A stretch of 64,000 nt of DNA from contig JAOVVO010000125.1 in the NCBI GenBank assembly GCA_028564675.1, positions 62,001 through 126,000 of the forward strand, written 5' to 3'. Positions 1 through 12,900 of the stretch are shown piece after piece (the stretch's first letter is position 1; each line of letters starts with the position of its first letter). The stretch is from Onchocerca lupi. Taxonomy: Eukaryota; Nematoda; Chromadorea; Rhabditida; Onchocercidae. The notes beneath the pieces were generated by a model. It did no database searches. It was not told where the DNA came from and was given only the letters and a program-made list of their open reading frames with translations. Made by a program: the position numbers and the translations under genes.

Positions 1-851
1 TTGAATATGATTTCTATCATCATTCTTTGTTATTGTTTACTGATAATTAATTTTTAATAAATGATTTGGTTATAATTTTATTACTTCTTTCTTATTTCAA
101 AGTAATATTTGAGCGATAAATGAAATTGAAATGAATTAATTGATGTATGAAATCGAAAATTTTTTTTCATGTTTTTATTTCTTACATTTTAATTTGTTTT
201 TTTTTTTTTTTTTTTATAATTATTAGTAATATGATATAGATGATTAGTTTAATTAAGTTATAAGTGAATATTATTATCAATTTATGAATGTTGTCGTTGT
301 TATCATTCACTGCCGTGGTAACATGCACCAATGGTTAAATTATTAAGCTAACTTGATCAGTTTAATTAAGTTATAAGCGAATGATAAGTGATATGACGAT
401 GAATTGATAATGATTGTCATCAAATTGAATTAAATTTCAATCTTGGTGTTAAAATGTTCTCAATTCTTCACATACTTTTGTTATTCATCTTTTTTCATAT
501 TTTTGGCTATTTCCAGTTAATTGTATCATTTGTAAATATTTGCTAATTAAATTGCTAATCGATGCAATATGGATATTGTCCATTGCTTCACCAGTATTAT
601 TCTAATTGATTGATAATTGGTGAAACTATTTTGTTTTCATGCTTTAAACATTTTCAAATATGAAGTTCTTCATCCTGTTCAATTTAAAATTCATTTGTTT
701 TGATTTTATTACTGCTTTCGCTTACTTAACTCGACTCTAACAAATAAACGTCATATTGAATAGCTCAATTTTTAATTTTAAGAATACTTTCCTTCTTCGC
801 AATATTAAATTACTTGCTTTCACATTTGTGATGTAGTAGTGCTCTGTTTAC

Positions 852-1150
852 TCATCATCATCATCATCATTACTGTTACCATCATTGTTATCGACATTAT
901 TATTGTTGGCGAAAATCTTTCAGTTTTTCTTCGGGCGGTAAACATATTAGGGAATAATAAAGTAAGGAATGACTTCAGGAAATGTAATTCTCTCTTTTTT
1001 TTTCCCCCCCTCCTCTTTCTCTTTCAATCGCATGTTCAACAACTTGCAGTCATTTTCTTCTTGTAAAATGGAATTTATTACTGATGTCATCATCGTTAAT
1101 GATGATGATGATGATGAATGATAATGATGATAATGACGATGATGATCATG
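852..1150. repeat. Complementary CAT / GAT trinucleotide arrays
   Basis: A (TCA)n array at 852-870 is followed about 230 bases later by a (GAT)n array at 1101-1117 that continues imperfectly to about 1150. The two are reverse complements on the same strand and could pair as a hairpin stem. They encode nothing recognisable. Confidence 0.6.
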
Positions 1151-1189
1151 CTATTGGTGGGCCACTGTTACTGCATGCTCTTTCTGTCC

Positions 1190-1500
1190 ATCATTTTTTA
1201 TTCGGTTTTCTTCTCTTTTACTCTGCCCATATTTTTTTCTCTTTTCCCCTGCAAATCACCACTACGTTGTTTCTTACTCTCTGACGATGCTCTCTCCTCC
1301 ACCAATTCTCACTCATTTCTTATCTTCTCTTTCTCCTCTTTCTTCATATTATCCTCCTTCTCCTTTCCCTCCTCTTCCTCTCAACCTTTTCCTTTTTCTA
1401 TGCGAAAACTCATTTTTTAAAACTTTTTCGCAACAGTTGTTCTTCTCCTTATCTCGATCCTCACTTCCCATCACTTATTTCATCCTTCTTCTCCCGACAT
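1190..1500 (+). repeat. Long pyrimidine-rich tract
   Basis: About 300 bases of the plus strand are dominated by C and T (runs of TTCTC, CCTCC, TTTCC), unlike the A/T-balanced surroundings. The tract lies about 0.5 kb upstream of the receptor start codon. Such tracts can form unusual DNA structures or serve as a promoter element; which applies here is not visible. Confidence 0.45.
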
Positions 1501-2038
1501 AAGATGTAGCATTTGGTTTCTTGAGTTTCTTTTCTGTTGACTAATGTTAGCTCAAAACAAATTAACTTTTTAGTTAATTAGTTATCAGTTATCAGTCTTA
1601 TGGCATCGTTTCAATCCTTATCACTTGATTCGTCGCTTCCTTCATCCTTTCTCTTCATACTTTGATAACCTTATCAGTTCAAGTTTTAGTCCACACATCA
1701 GTGAATTGTATTCAGCAACTATTACCACTCCATTTTCATGCAATTTATTTGCTAAGCAAAGAAGAAAATTTGAAGATTTTTTTATTGTCAAAGAATTAGT
1801 TCATTTTTGCGGATCATTTATCAATATAATCGTATTTACATGACATTTTTATTTTCGACGTCATTTCCGCGCTACGATATCATTATATGTATTATGGATT
1901 ATTTTAAAAAACTTGGCGTATTATACAATCTGATCGTTTATTGAAGAAATATATTTGTCTTGCATTTGCGATCGTTTCAGTTATTCGTCTTTTGGAAGGA
2001 GGAAGGTGCTGATTGTTGTTATCAGTGATTACAGGGCA

Positions 2039-5000
2039 ATGGACCTGGGAGAGGGAATGTGTATGGTGTGTGGCGATCGTTCAGCTGGTAAACACTATGG
2101 CGTGATGGCATGTTACGGTTGCAAAGGTTTCTTCCGGCGAACCATTCGTTCCGGACAATCATACACTTGTCGTTTTATGCAAAAATGTTCGATTGATAAA
2201 GGTTAAGTGTTTTGAGGAAATGATATATAAAGCAGCAATATTATCTGAATGAAATATATATCATTGTTGCAACGCTTTTATTACTTAATATAAATATATT
2301 ATCATATTTACACTAACTAATGCCTTTTAAGGTACATATTTTTGTCATTACTTTCATTTTTTAGACCAACGTAATGCTTGTCGATTTTGTCGATTTCAAC
2401 GATGTTTGGAAGTGGGCATGGAACCTGATGGTAATGTTTTGTTAATTTGTTTATTTTTCGATCAATTTTTTTTTTCATGATTGCAGAGGTGAATATGTTA
2501 CCTTTATGAGAATTATAAAGTAATAAATTCTCTGTTATATCTGTGATATTTATTGCATTATATAGTTGTTTAACTAATAATGATACAACACGACTATTTG
2601 GTGTTATTTCATATTTTATCAGTAATTGATCCAGTTTTATTAGTGACATTTAAATGATATTTGATACGTTGTCAGTGTACTAAATAAATCGTTATCTTCC
2701 ATATTTCAGCAATTCGACCTGACCGTGATATTATCGGGAAACAGAAAAATCCACGGCGAAAAAAGTTAAGACGTGAAGACAGTTTATTACCATCGCCAGG
2801 AGCTGACTCGCATTGGTGAGTTGTTTATCATAGTGTTTTCTTTTTTTTTTTTTTTTTTTTTTTCCAAATTGTTCGACTAATTCGTGTGATTTGTTTAAGA
2901 GTAGATTAATAATTACCGTAAAACTTTTATGTAAAATTAAAGAAAAACCAATTCTTTTCTTGTTTTCACTTCTCTACTGCTCTTTCTTTCGTTGACCAGC
3001 TGAATCATATAAAATGCCGTTTCTTTTGTTTGGATCTCGTGCACAAAGACGATCATATGTTCGAATAAGTTGAAAATTTTGTTGCAGATCGTAAAGTTAG
3101 GCATAAGACAGATGCATCAATCTAATAATAGACAAAAAGTACTGCTGTTCAGTCTAGCAATAGCAGTAATTAATTTCAAGTGAAGCATTCGAAGTCTTAT
3201 TGTCAAAATTACAAAAAATTGCAAAAAATGTTTCAGAATTTGAAAAAGTTATATATTTTTATCTCTCTTCATAGAGCGCTAATTTCAGTTCACAGCAAGA
3301 AGATGCCTTACTTACCTACCTCCTCGATACCGAGTTGCAAGCAATGAGCTCAATCAAGCAGCTTTCAGTAGCAACACCGATTGGAATTGCGAGGGTTAAA
3401 GCTGATCCAGATTTGGAATTGAATGGAATTTTCCAGAATAAATACATTTTGGATAGCGATCGTTTTGATGTAAATTTTGCTGCAGAATTCTTATTTCATC
3501 AAAATAGAATAAGAATAAGAATAAGATTAAACTATGACTGCTATTTTGTAACTTTCCATTAATTTTAGTTTAGGTAATGATTTCAGGAAGACTTGTTATT
3601 ATTTTATATGTGGAACAATTATATAAGTGCACTAATAATATTGTGATAAATGCTATGAATGATAAGAGACATAAAATGAAATAATGATATAAAATCTGAA
3701 CTTGAAATTGCTTCCAAGTATGTATTCCTAAGTTATGTTCACTCTTGCAGATGTGTTATGAAGCAGGCCGTACGGCGACGGTAGAGCAATTATCCCAAGC
3801 AGTGCGACGGTACATCGGTGCAGCAGTTGATTGGATTGATGCGCTGTTCTCACTTGTCAATCTGAATGGATATAATGAAAAGGTAGGAATATCAATAATT
3901 TACTATTTATTTTTTTAATAGATTTCATAATTTATTTTTGGAAATTTTAGCCAAATTTGATGGAACATTAGTTTACCGGTTAAGCTAACTTTTTTATATG
4001 TAAATCATAGTATGCATTAGGGTAACTGTTTTAAAAAATACTAGTATAATAATATATTAAGTTTCATGTTTCAGTACTTTTTTCAAATACCGGAAAAAGT
4101 TCCTTGTTTTGTCTACCACGAAGATTAACATGCTGAACAAAAGAATTATCACTAGAAAAACTCCTCATATAAGTCATGTAAAACAAATTAAGCTTCTAGA
4201 TTTAGATTTGTCTCGAAAAAAAAAGCATAAAAACAATTGTATAAAGTGATTTGTGAGAAAAGAAAATGTTTGTAAATAATGAAAAATGAAAATTATACTC
4301 TACAAAAAGATGTATACATAAAAATTTAGACATGCATGAAAGAATATATGGAAATGAACAGGAAGAAATTATGAAAATAAATTTAGAGAAAATAGAAGTG
4401 TAAAATATGTATAAAGTCATAAATTTAGGGAACGAGCAAAAAAAATATGAAATTTATAAATATGAGATATAAAAAATATAAATTTAAATTTAAATATGTC
4501 ATCTAGTTTCTTCGTCAGTTGAATTCAGTTTGCAGGTTTTTGTGCTAAAAAGTTCATTTGCTGCATTTTGTGCGTTCACTCAAGCCGCTCGAACGGCACA
4601 AGCAACATCCGATCCAGATTTATTGTGTTTATGCAATAGAACTGTTATTCCACGACAAACACCTAGACATCTGCTTGAGAATAAGTAATGCTTTTTCTTA
4701 TGAATAAATCAGAGTTCAGTAAAGACAGATAAAGAAGACTATGGGTATCTTATAGAAGGGAATTGAGGAAAAAAGGAAGAAGTCTTTTCTATTCTTTTCT
4801 TCCCTTCTGGTGTTTTCTTTTTTTAATTTTTAGTCTAAGTCGAAAGTTTTTAAGATTTAAGGGAAAGTATTTGCTAATCTTTTCCATTTATCCAAAACCA
4901 CCTGTCTAGTAAATTGCTAGTTTATTTGAAGTTTCATCGTGAAATTCTAGTCTAGTTAGAGAAAGTCATTGTAAATTTTTTAGGGCCTTTACTGGAGCAA

Positions 5001-6766
5001 CTAATTAATTCAAAAGAAAAAGAAAGGAGTAATTGCATTCCATAAATGTGAACATAAACATTTGTAGCAGATGTTGTATGCCGTAATACATCAATAGATT
5101 GTCAGGAGCAGCTGTTTCATAGATAGAAAGATTATTTTTTCTGAAAAATTGCTTTTCGAAGAAAGGGACTTTGTTAATGTTTCCTAATTATATTTTTGAT
5201 ATTAATTGTGATGAAGAAGGAAGAATCGATGTCTCAGTCTTTCAGAATTCAAATGATGAGTTGCTATGATCAGTTTTTGACTGCCGATTGACAGTCTGTA
5301 CACAAATTTACATTATTTGAGGAATATTTTTTGTTTGTCTTAAGAAAAGAATTGTTGGATATTTAGAGCAGTTATTTGATGTGTGCTGAAAATCATATAT
5401 TTCCAGATGCAGTGATCTTAAGTTTATTCAGTTAGGAGAATCTTTATTACATCAATCATTATTGAATATATGATAATTTTAAAAGGAGATTGATGTATTA
5501 CAGCTTCTTATCGAACAACATGACTGCACGAATACTGGATGAACTGACACAACCTATACGGAAGTTGTTACTCAATGAAGCTGAAATCGTCTCACTTACA
5601 GCGCTTGTTCTATTGGATGCTGGTAATTTTTTAAATTTCAAAAATTTTCAGAACATAAGTCTTTAGAGATTTTACATGCTTGTTGCATTTCTTTTGCCCA
5701 TTCGGCATTTTCTTATCGTAATATTTCGTAGCAGTGTTGAAATATTGTTATCGTTTCTTTATATGATGTCTTATCATCTTTATGTAATGTAGTATTAAAA
5801 GTTTGTTTTCGTTTGCTGATGACATAATTTATTGCAGATGCACCGGGTTTAAGCTTGGAAACATCGCAGACTTTAGGAACATTACGCGATCGCGTTCAGC
5901 ATGTGCTATTCCAGATGATACGCGATCGTGTGAGTTCTGCTGAACAACCAATTTCGGCTGCTATATCGCGTTTCGGCAATATACTGTTGTTACTGCCACC
6001 ATTAGCGGTAAGGAAATTTTTGTTAATAATAGTTAGAGAGAAGTGTAGCTGTTAGCTTTTTAAATTTCAAGAAAATCATTTTTGATATCGAGGAAGATTA
6101 AAACATATCTTAAATTCCAACTGATATCTTAAATTCCAACATTCATTAAACATTTCGAAAAATTATTAATCATTGTAGAAAATTTCTTCGATTTTGTGCG
6201 AGAATGTGCAATTCGCTCGAATGTTTGGCTGTCAAATGATAGATCCACTGTTGATCGAAATATTTGTGGATTCACCTGGTGAAGTAATCCCATCACCAAC
6301 AGCTAAAGAACGCGCTGATGTTTCCACGCAAACTTTTCTACAAACTTCGCCACAACAGCAGACATCATCAGCAGATGTAGATGACTTAAGTTCGGTTCAT
6401 CTAACGCCACCACCAACTGTGAATTTATCGACGTTATCACCTTTATCATTACCTAATTCTGGATCGGTGATGCATGGTCGTGTGCAGCAACAGCAAGTAA
6501 TGTCTGCCAATGGAACATCACCAACACCTCATCAACCTCAACCACAACGTGTTACTCCAATCATTGTACCGCCTGGACCCAATACCTCATACAATTTTTA
6601 TTTCCCATACTCAGGGCAGTTCTCAGTTTCAGGTACCTATCCAAGTCACGCCCAACAGCCACCATCTGCTTCGGCTACTGGTACTTATGTTTCACAAGCA
6701 GGAATATTTGATTCTGGTCATTCTTCTAATCCTGCTGATGTCACTAACACTTTCCGTTATCTTTAA
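2039..6766 (+). CDS. Nuclear hormone receptor, HNF4-like (9 exons)
   Basis: Ligand-type transcription factor of the nuclear receptor superfamily, expected in the nucleus. Exons 2039-2201, 2365-2430, 2710-2815, 3289-3469, 3751-3882, 4536-4684, 5504-5622, 5838-6007 and 6179-6766 join in frame to 557 residues. The start was chosen because an acceptor (GATTACAG) lies 4 bases before the ATG. Residues 8-70 form the two-zinc DNA-binding domain: CMVC and CYGCK (P-box CYGCKG), then Cys-x5-Cys-x9-Cys-x2-Cys, followed by a basic extension (GKQKNPRRKK). Residues about 125-393 fit a ligand-binding domain ending in an AF-2-like helix (PLLIEIFV, 385-392). The last 165 residues are Ser/Pro/Thr/Gln-rich, like an F domain. 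The canonical CxxGCKG P-box and conserved DBD suggest one of the conserved HNF4-like NHRs (C. elegans nhr-35/nhr-64 type); which one is not settled. Confidence 0.9.
6105..6140. repeat. 17-bp direct repeat in receptor intron 8
   Basis: ATATCTTAAATTCCAAC occurs at 6105-6121 and again, identical, at 6124-6140 (period 19). It lies just before the last-exon acceptor at 6178 and looks like a recent small tandem duplication. Confidence 0.8.
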
Positions 6767-7110
6767 AGTTAATTGGCAACTATTTCAAGTAGAGCAATTT
6801 GCCTGTGCCATGGCAATTCTGGATTTGGTACTAATTGAATCATTTGTTTTGAATACAAAAACGCACTTTTGTTTGAGCATTCAAGAATTTTGTCATGTTT
6901 AGTTATCGCATTCTTCTGTTTTTGGAAAATAGAATTTAATTATCGCTTTAACGAATCAGATTTAAATCATTAAAAGAATAATTTTAGATTTCAGCTTGAG
7001 TACCATTGTTTAAACTTATTGATTTCTCTGTCTCAGTTTTCTTCCTTGTCTTGATATGTTCAATTTCTTTCTTCATATCCTAGTCTATAGTTGTCGGAGA
7101 AGGGATTAAC

Positions 7111-7149
<39 letters not shown>

Positions 7150-9595
7150 AATTTTGTAATATGAAGCCGAGCAAAGTCGTGTCTTGAATTGGAAATCATT
7201 CACTTGAAAAAATATTTGTTTTTGAACCCTTCGAATTTTTTTCAATTTCAAAGTATCTCCTAAATTTTATTCTGTTTAAAAAGAAGGACGACATAGTAAA
7301 TTTAGCGTATATTACAGATCATTTTTATTTTAATAGTTTAAAAGAGTAATAAATAATTTATTTTGTTATCTTAGCGCGTATACATATGCGCCACGTGTCT
7401 GTTTGTTCATTCTCTTATATTTCACATTTCTATTTCTTTCTTCAAATTTTTAGTTTATCGATTGGATTTTTTATCGATGTTGCTTTTTATCATTTTTCCA
7501 CTCACGTACACATGTCTCTTGGTATATACAGGTTGCAATTGATCCGGTGAAAATTTTTTCTTGTTCATGTTTATCGAATTGTTATCATTAGTTGCTATCA
7601 TTATTACATTGATACTGGTCTAGATAAAATTTTGACAGCTGGAATTAATCGGTCTGTCCAGTACAAGTAGAAAAGTAAATGATTGAACAACGTTTATAGC
7701 TTTTTCCCTCTCATCTTCTCTCTATTTCCGCTCTTCTACCTTACAATTTTTTATGCTTATATTTTCATATGGTATTTTGTGTGGTATTTGACTTTGTGTT
7801 GTTTTAAAATTTTCGTTCACTGATTCGCCCAATGCGTGGTTTATTTTCTTTTTTTTTCTTTTGTTTTCAACAAAAATATATACCTCAATTTTTCGGTCGT
7901 TTCCAATCAGTTTGTGTTAGTGAAATTAATTTTTTTAATTGTTTTAGACGTAAAATACATTTGCTACCACTCAATTATTTGTATTTAATGTTTTTTTTTT
8001 CCAATTATTGTTGCCTTTATTTTAAGTTTCTTCACTGTATTTTTTGAAAAGGGACTTGGACAGAAATTACCGAAATCTTAATTTTTTAAGAAAGCGAAAA
8101 GTTCTATTATATTTTTTTTATTCTCATAATGTTTCGTATAGTGTGAAATGTAATGAAAAGAATTAATTTTGCTAATATTTTTGTATCCTCTACATGTTAT
8201 ATTAATCAGCAAAAAAAAAAAAAGAAAAAGAAAGAAGGAAAATGTCACTTATTATTTGCTGTTGTTATCATCCAGTGCGATACTGATAATAGTGATGATG
8301 TTGATAACAGTGACAATGGTGACTGCAATCTTTAAACAAACATTTTCATTATAATACTTTACCGTTAGGAGAGCAGTAACGCCATCTGGTTGAAAAAGAG
8401 GGACAAACAGATTACAATGATAACTTTTGGAAAAAAAAAAGACGCATATATAGCAAATATATGAGGAGTTTCGGAAGGATTCTTTGACTTTAATTCTAAA
8501 CTTATACAATACCTATAGTTCGCATGGAAGAATTTTCATTCATATTTTGTTGCACACTGAATTTTATCCAATATTTCTAGCTGAGCCTTTTCGATATATC
8601 CATAACTTACTGACAAATTTTAGGTATTTCTCATTAAAACATTCCTGTCTCTATTCATAGAATGGATTCACAAAACTTCTAACAGGGAATCCCACGATAC
8701 GATTATCTTATCAGGATGCTTTCAGTCAGTATATTATGTGATGAAAGATCAATAGAAAATTACTGAGAAGCATTTGATTATGAGCAACAATGATTCATAA
8801 TTAATGGTTATTGGAATAGTTAGGACGATGTGGATGTGGGAAGTTCCGCAATATAAAGCTTCAGGGATACAAATAGATCCATCTTAAGGTGTCCGGGGAA
8901 TTTACCATCACAGTTTTTCCTCCTCTGAACCTGAATTAGGTCAGTGTGACTTTCTGAATCCAATATAACCTTCCCGATATTCTGTCCGGATTTAGAAGAC
9001 GGAGGACGCTATGCAAAATTATCGTAGAAGGCATTGATTGTTAGCAGCACCTTTGGTAATCAATAATTCTAGTGAGCATTCCTAAATCGTCTACTAGTCT
9101 AAACTAATTCTTCAAGTCTTTCCCGGAAGTTTTTCTAGTACTTCTAGCAAAATACTAGTTTTCTATTGTTAAGGGAAAGTGTGGAAAGCATAAACGATTT
9201 TGTTTGAGAACGATTCTTGAACGATTTTGTTTTTATCACGTGATTTGGCCTGTTTTGATTTAAACATTCATCAAGAAATGAGGATTCATCTTCATTCTTT
9301 TGATGTTAGATGAAGTCTGCATTAGTCAAGTGATCAGAGCAGTATCTAATGTAACTACCATGCTAATGTGAAGTCTAATTACAATGATAATTCATATGGA
9401 TGTTATCACCAAAATTGCCGAAATGATGATCAGATTTTGTCATTATTACTTTTGTAGAAACAGTTCAAGAGTTTGCCGCATAGGAGAAAGGTTAGATTAG
9501 AGGATGGTCGAGACTAAAATTGTGCAGTGAATTATGATTTCTGAAATTTAAAAAAAATTTATAGATTGTGCCGGAATTTAACAAAAGGATTCGTC
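6767..9595. other. Intergenic region between receptor and DNAJC16 genes
   Basis: The first part should be the receptor 3' UTR. The rest is AT-rich, with an A33 homopolymer at 7115-7147 and several T-runs. The part from about 8600 to 9500 is less AT-skewed, but no frame with splice sites or a known domain was found on either strand. An ancient degenerate repeat cannot be excluded. Confidence 0.5.
7115..7147. repeat. A33 homopolymer
   Basis: 33 consecutive A. No target-site duplication or upstream gene copy was seen, so nothing supports a retroposed tail over a simple homopolymer. Confidence 0.85.
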
Positions 9596-9929
9596 ATGTG
9601 TGAGCGAGTAGGATCAATTAATAAAAAGTATTTATTATTACTGTTGCTACAGTCATTCTGTTACGTAGATCGAATATTTTCATCACAAATTGACGATCCA
9701 TATCAAATCTTGGGTATTTCACGTAGAGCTACCATCAGGGAAATCAAACAAGCGTATAAAACATTGGCTAGAGAATGGTAAAGTTCTTTTTTTTTTCTTA
9801 TTCTAATGGAAGATTTCTTTTTCAAGTTGCAAATAATTCCTGAATCTGAACAGTAAATAGTAAATAATGAATGCGCTGATAATCGATGGAAATCATTTGG
9901 AATCTCGCATCTAAGTAATGGTAATATTT

Positions 9930-9978
<49 letters not shown>

Positions 9979-12900
9979 TTATGTAAAATATTTGATGAAT
10001 ATTATGATTTGTAAAAAAAATGTTTTCAGGCATCCAGACAAAAACCAAAAATCGAATGCACATGAAAAATTCATGGCTATCACAGGTGCTTACGAGGTCC
10101 TAATTTATTGTTCATTCTAATTATTATCTACAAGAAGATGATGTCCTCAATGCATTAAAAATACCCAATAAGGAGCATGTGTTGACACGCATTTATTCGT
10201 TAATTTACATTAGGCTTTCCAGATTCTCTCAGATCCACTGAGGAAAGAACGTTATGATAAATTTGGTTCATTCGACGATCCACCTCCTAGTCGTACATAT
10301 GCACATTATTCATTCGATGATTATTTGGTAAATATTATTGAATTGTTTTTTCATTATTGCTTACTTATTTTCGACTTTGCTTGGCAGCTTTTTTCTTGCT
10401 AATCTTTTACCAATTTCTTGCTTCTCTTTTAAAAAATTTTCCCCATCGTTATCAGTTGCAAATAGATAGTTGATTGATTAAAAATGAACATTTTCAAAGT
10501 GATAATTTCTTCATTTCAAAATTGAAACGATGCCATTTATATAACAGCTGAACCTCATTTAGTATAAAAATTCTTGTATAAAATGAAATGACTTATCATG
10601 CATAAAATGAAATTGTACGGTAAAATGGATTCCACTGTGCAGTTTTGCTTTAACAATATTTGCAGTAATTTATTTCTTCATCTTTTTCTTGAACATTCAG
10701 TTATTCCGATTTTGTTTCCAGTCAGGCTTCGGCGGTTTTGATAATGGAAATTCGTTCTTTCAAAATTATCGCATTTCTGTACGGGCATTTTCGCATACAC
10801 TATTGGAACGTAGCTATTTTCAACCATTCATAATATTTGCATATTCCGGCTATTGCCAACTTTGCTTTCATTTGGAACCTATTTGGCAAAGCATTGTAAA
10901 CGATCTTGAACCACTTGGTAAAATTCATTATTATTTATTTAATCATTGATTTCTTTCTGCATAATCTCTTTTTTTCTAGATTTTGTTCTTTAGTGGTTAT
11001 TTTAAAATTATCTAATTATGTGGAAAGTTGTTTCCTTCTTAATGTTTGCGAGTGATAGTAGATAACATTGATTGTTGTGCTCAAAAACAACACTTTTTTT
11101 AAACGAGTATTATGTTTCTGTTTTGAGACCCAAGGATTTGATATTACATGAAATTTTTGTTGAAATTTTGATGTTTGATAAAATTGTTGAAATTTTGATG
11201 TTGCAGGGTATGGCATTGGTACAATTAATGCAATCACTGATGGTAATTTATTGGAAAAAGTGCGGATTTCTCGGCTTCCATCTATTGTTGTAATTGTCGA
11301 AGGGCGAGTTATTCATTATCGAGGCTCAATGCAACGTAAATATTACATTTTCCTTTTTTTTTGTAATTTTTCATTTTTTTTAGGAATAATATTATTGATC
11401 ACATTTGCAGCACTTTCTGCCAAGAGTGTCCGTGTTTTTGCACGTGATGTAATCCCGAATACTTTCTTATTTAAAATTGCAAATCATGATGGCTTGCGAC
11501 GTTTTATTGATCAGTGGCAAATTTCAAATAAAGTACGTTCCTTTCGTGCATTTATGTTTCTTTTAATTGTAATTCTAGAACAATGTTTTTTTATAAGGAA
11601 TGTTACAATCGATATACGGAGTGTATGTTTCTCGTTTCTAGATTATTGAGAATTTTCTTTTTTTTCTTCTCTTCAGTTATGATGGAGCAGTAGATTTAAT
11701 TCGCTAAAAAAATCGTTTAATTTTTAAATCTGTTTTTTTTTTCTTAATTGATATTTTTTGAAAATCATCTTTACGTTTCCAGATTTCTGTTATAATTTTT
11801 GGGAATAAAGAAGATCCTCGAATTCGCTACATGCTGACTGCAATGAAATATTCAAAGTTCGCACGATTTGCTTATGTTTATTTGAGCGATCAGAGTGCTG
11901 AAATCGCAAAAATGCGACAAGCTTTAGATATTACATGTTTCAAATGCGAAAATATTCTAATTTTTAACGATTTTCCCCAAGTAAGTTTAAAATCATAAGG
12001 ATCTGTTTGGCTAAAAGAAACCTAATTATGATTAGATGGCGTGATTGTAAAGGTTAATTATTTACATTTCGGACAAAATAATATGGTAATTTTGTATGGA
12101 AGAATTTTGCAGAAAGGGCCGATTGCTCGTCTTTCAGTTAACAATGGTCAACAATTTCATGTCGACACTATAGGAGAATTTATTGAACGAAATAAGTATC
12201 TCGTTTTACCAAGAGTAAGAGTTTGGCATTAAAATCTTTTTTTTTTCTAGTTATAATTATTAGTCATTTTTTAAAGACTGCTTGCAAGCAAGATATTAGT
12301 TGAAGATTTCAAATTTAAAGTGACAGTAATGTGCATGTGTTATGAAAATATGCTGTTTTTACCATTTATGAGAGTATTTGCAGCTTTCAAGCCAGTCTTA
12401 TTTTGATGACCTTTGCCCGATCTCATCACAAACCTTGCGAAGACTTTGTATTATCCTCACGGTAACAGATTCATCCAGTGATCTACCGCATATTGCATCC
12501 CTTCGCAATTTCGTTCATAATCATGGAAACAGTTTAAAGAATGAAAGATTGCATTTTGCATATGTTTATGTTAACAAACAAAAGGAATTTATTACAACCT
12601 TCTTTGATCAGTTATTGCAAAGTGAATATTCTTCTTTGCAGGTTAGTTACTTTATGATAATATTTAGGCAAATCTGCTACTTAATATGTTGACATCATTT
12701 ATTAGTAGTTGTGCACAAAGGTGATAACTAGTGATTCATCATTTATTAAGAAGACAGCGAAGGAATAAATCAAAATTAATTTTTATCTGTTCATCTAAGC
12801 TGAGGAATAATTGCCTGGAGAATTCATATTTTGTATAAAAATGAATGCCCTCATTATTTCGAAAACTACCTTTCTAGGAAAGGAGACGTGGTTTGCTAAT

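Larger units (their letters stand above)
1..2038. other. AT-rich upstream region, no gene supported
   Basis: No exon with convincing coding character and splice sites was found on either strand. The stretch holds a T homopolymer (197-215), two complementary trinucleotide arrays (852-870 and 1101-1150) and a pyrimidine-rich tract (about 1190-1500). Open frames of 60-100 codons here are made of low-complexity Ser/Leu/Phe or Met/Asp runs and look like by-products of base composition. It probably carries the 5' flank and promoter of the nuclear receptor gene that starts at 2039. Confidence 0.5.

Noticed and set aside
7115..7147. A-run as a retrotransposon tail
   Set aside because: No element body, target-site duplication or coding remnant next to it.
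7060..7251. Frame with a long Phe run on the minus strand
   Set aside because: Produced by the A33 homopolymer at 7115-7147; not a gene.
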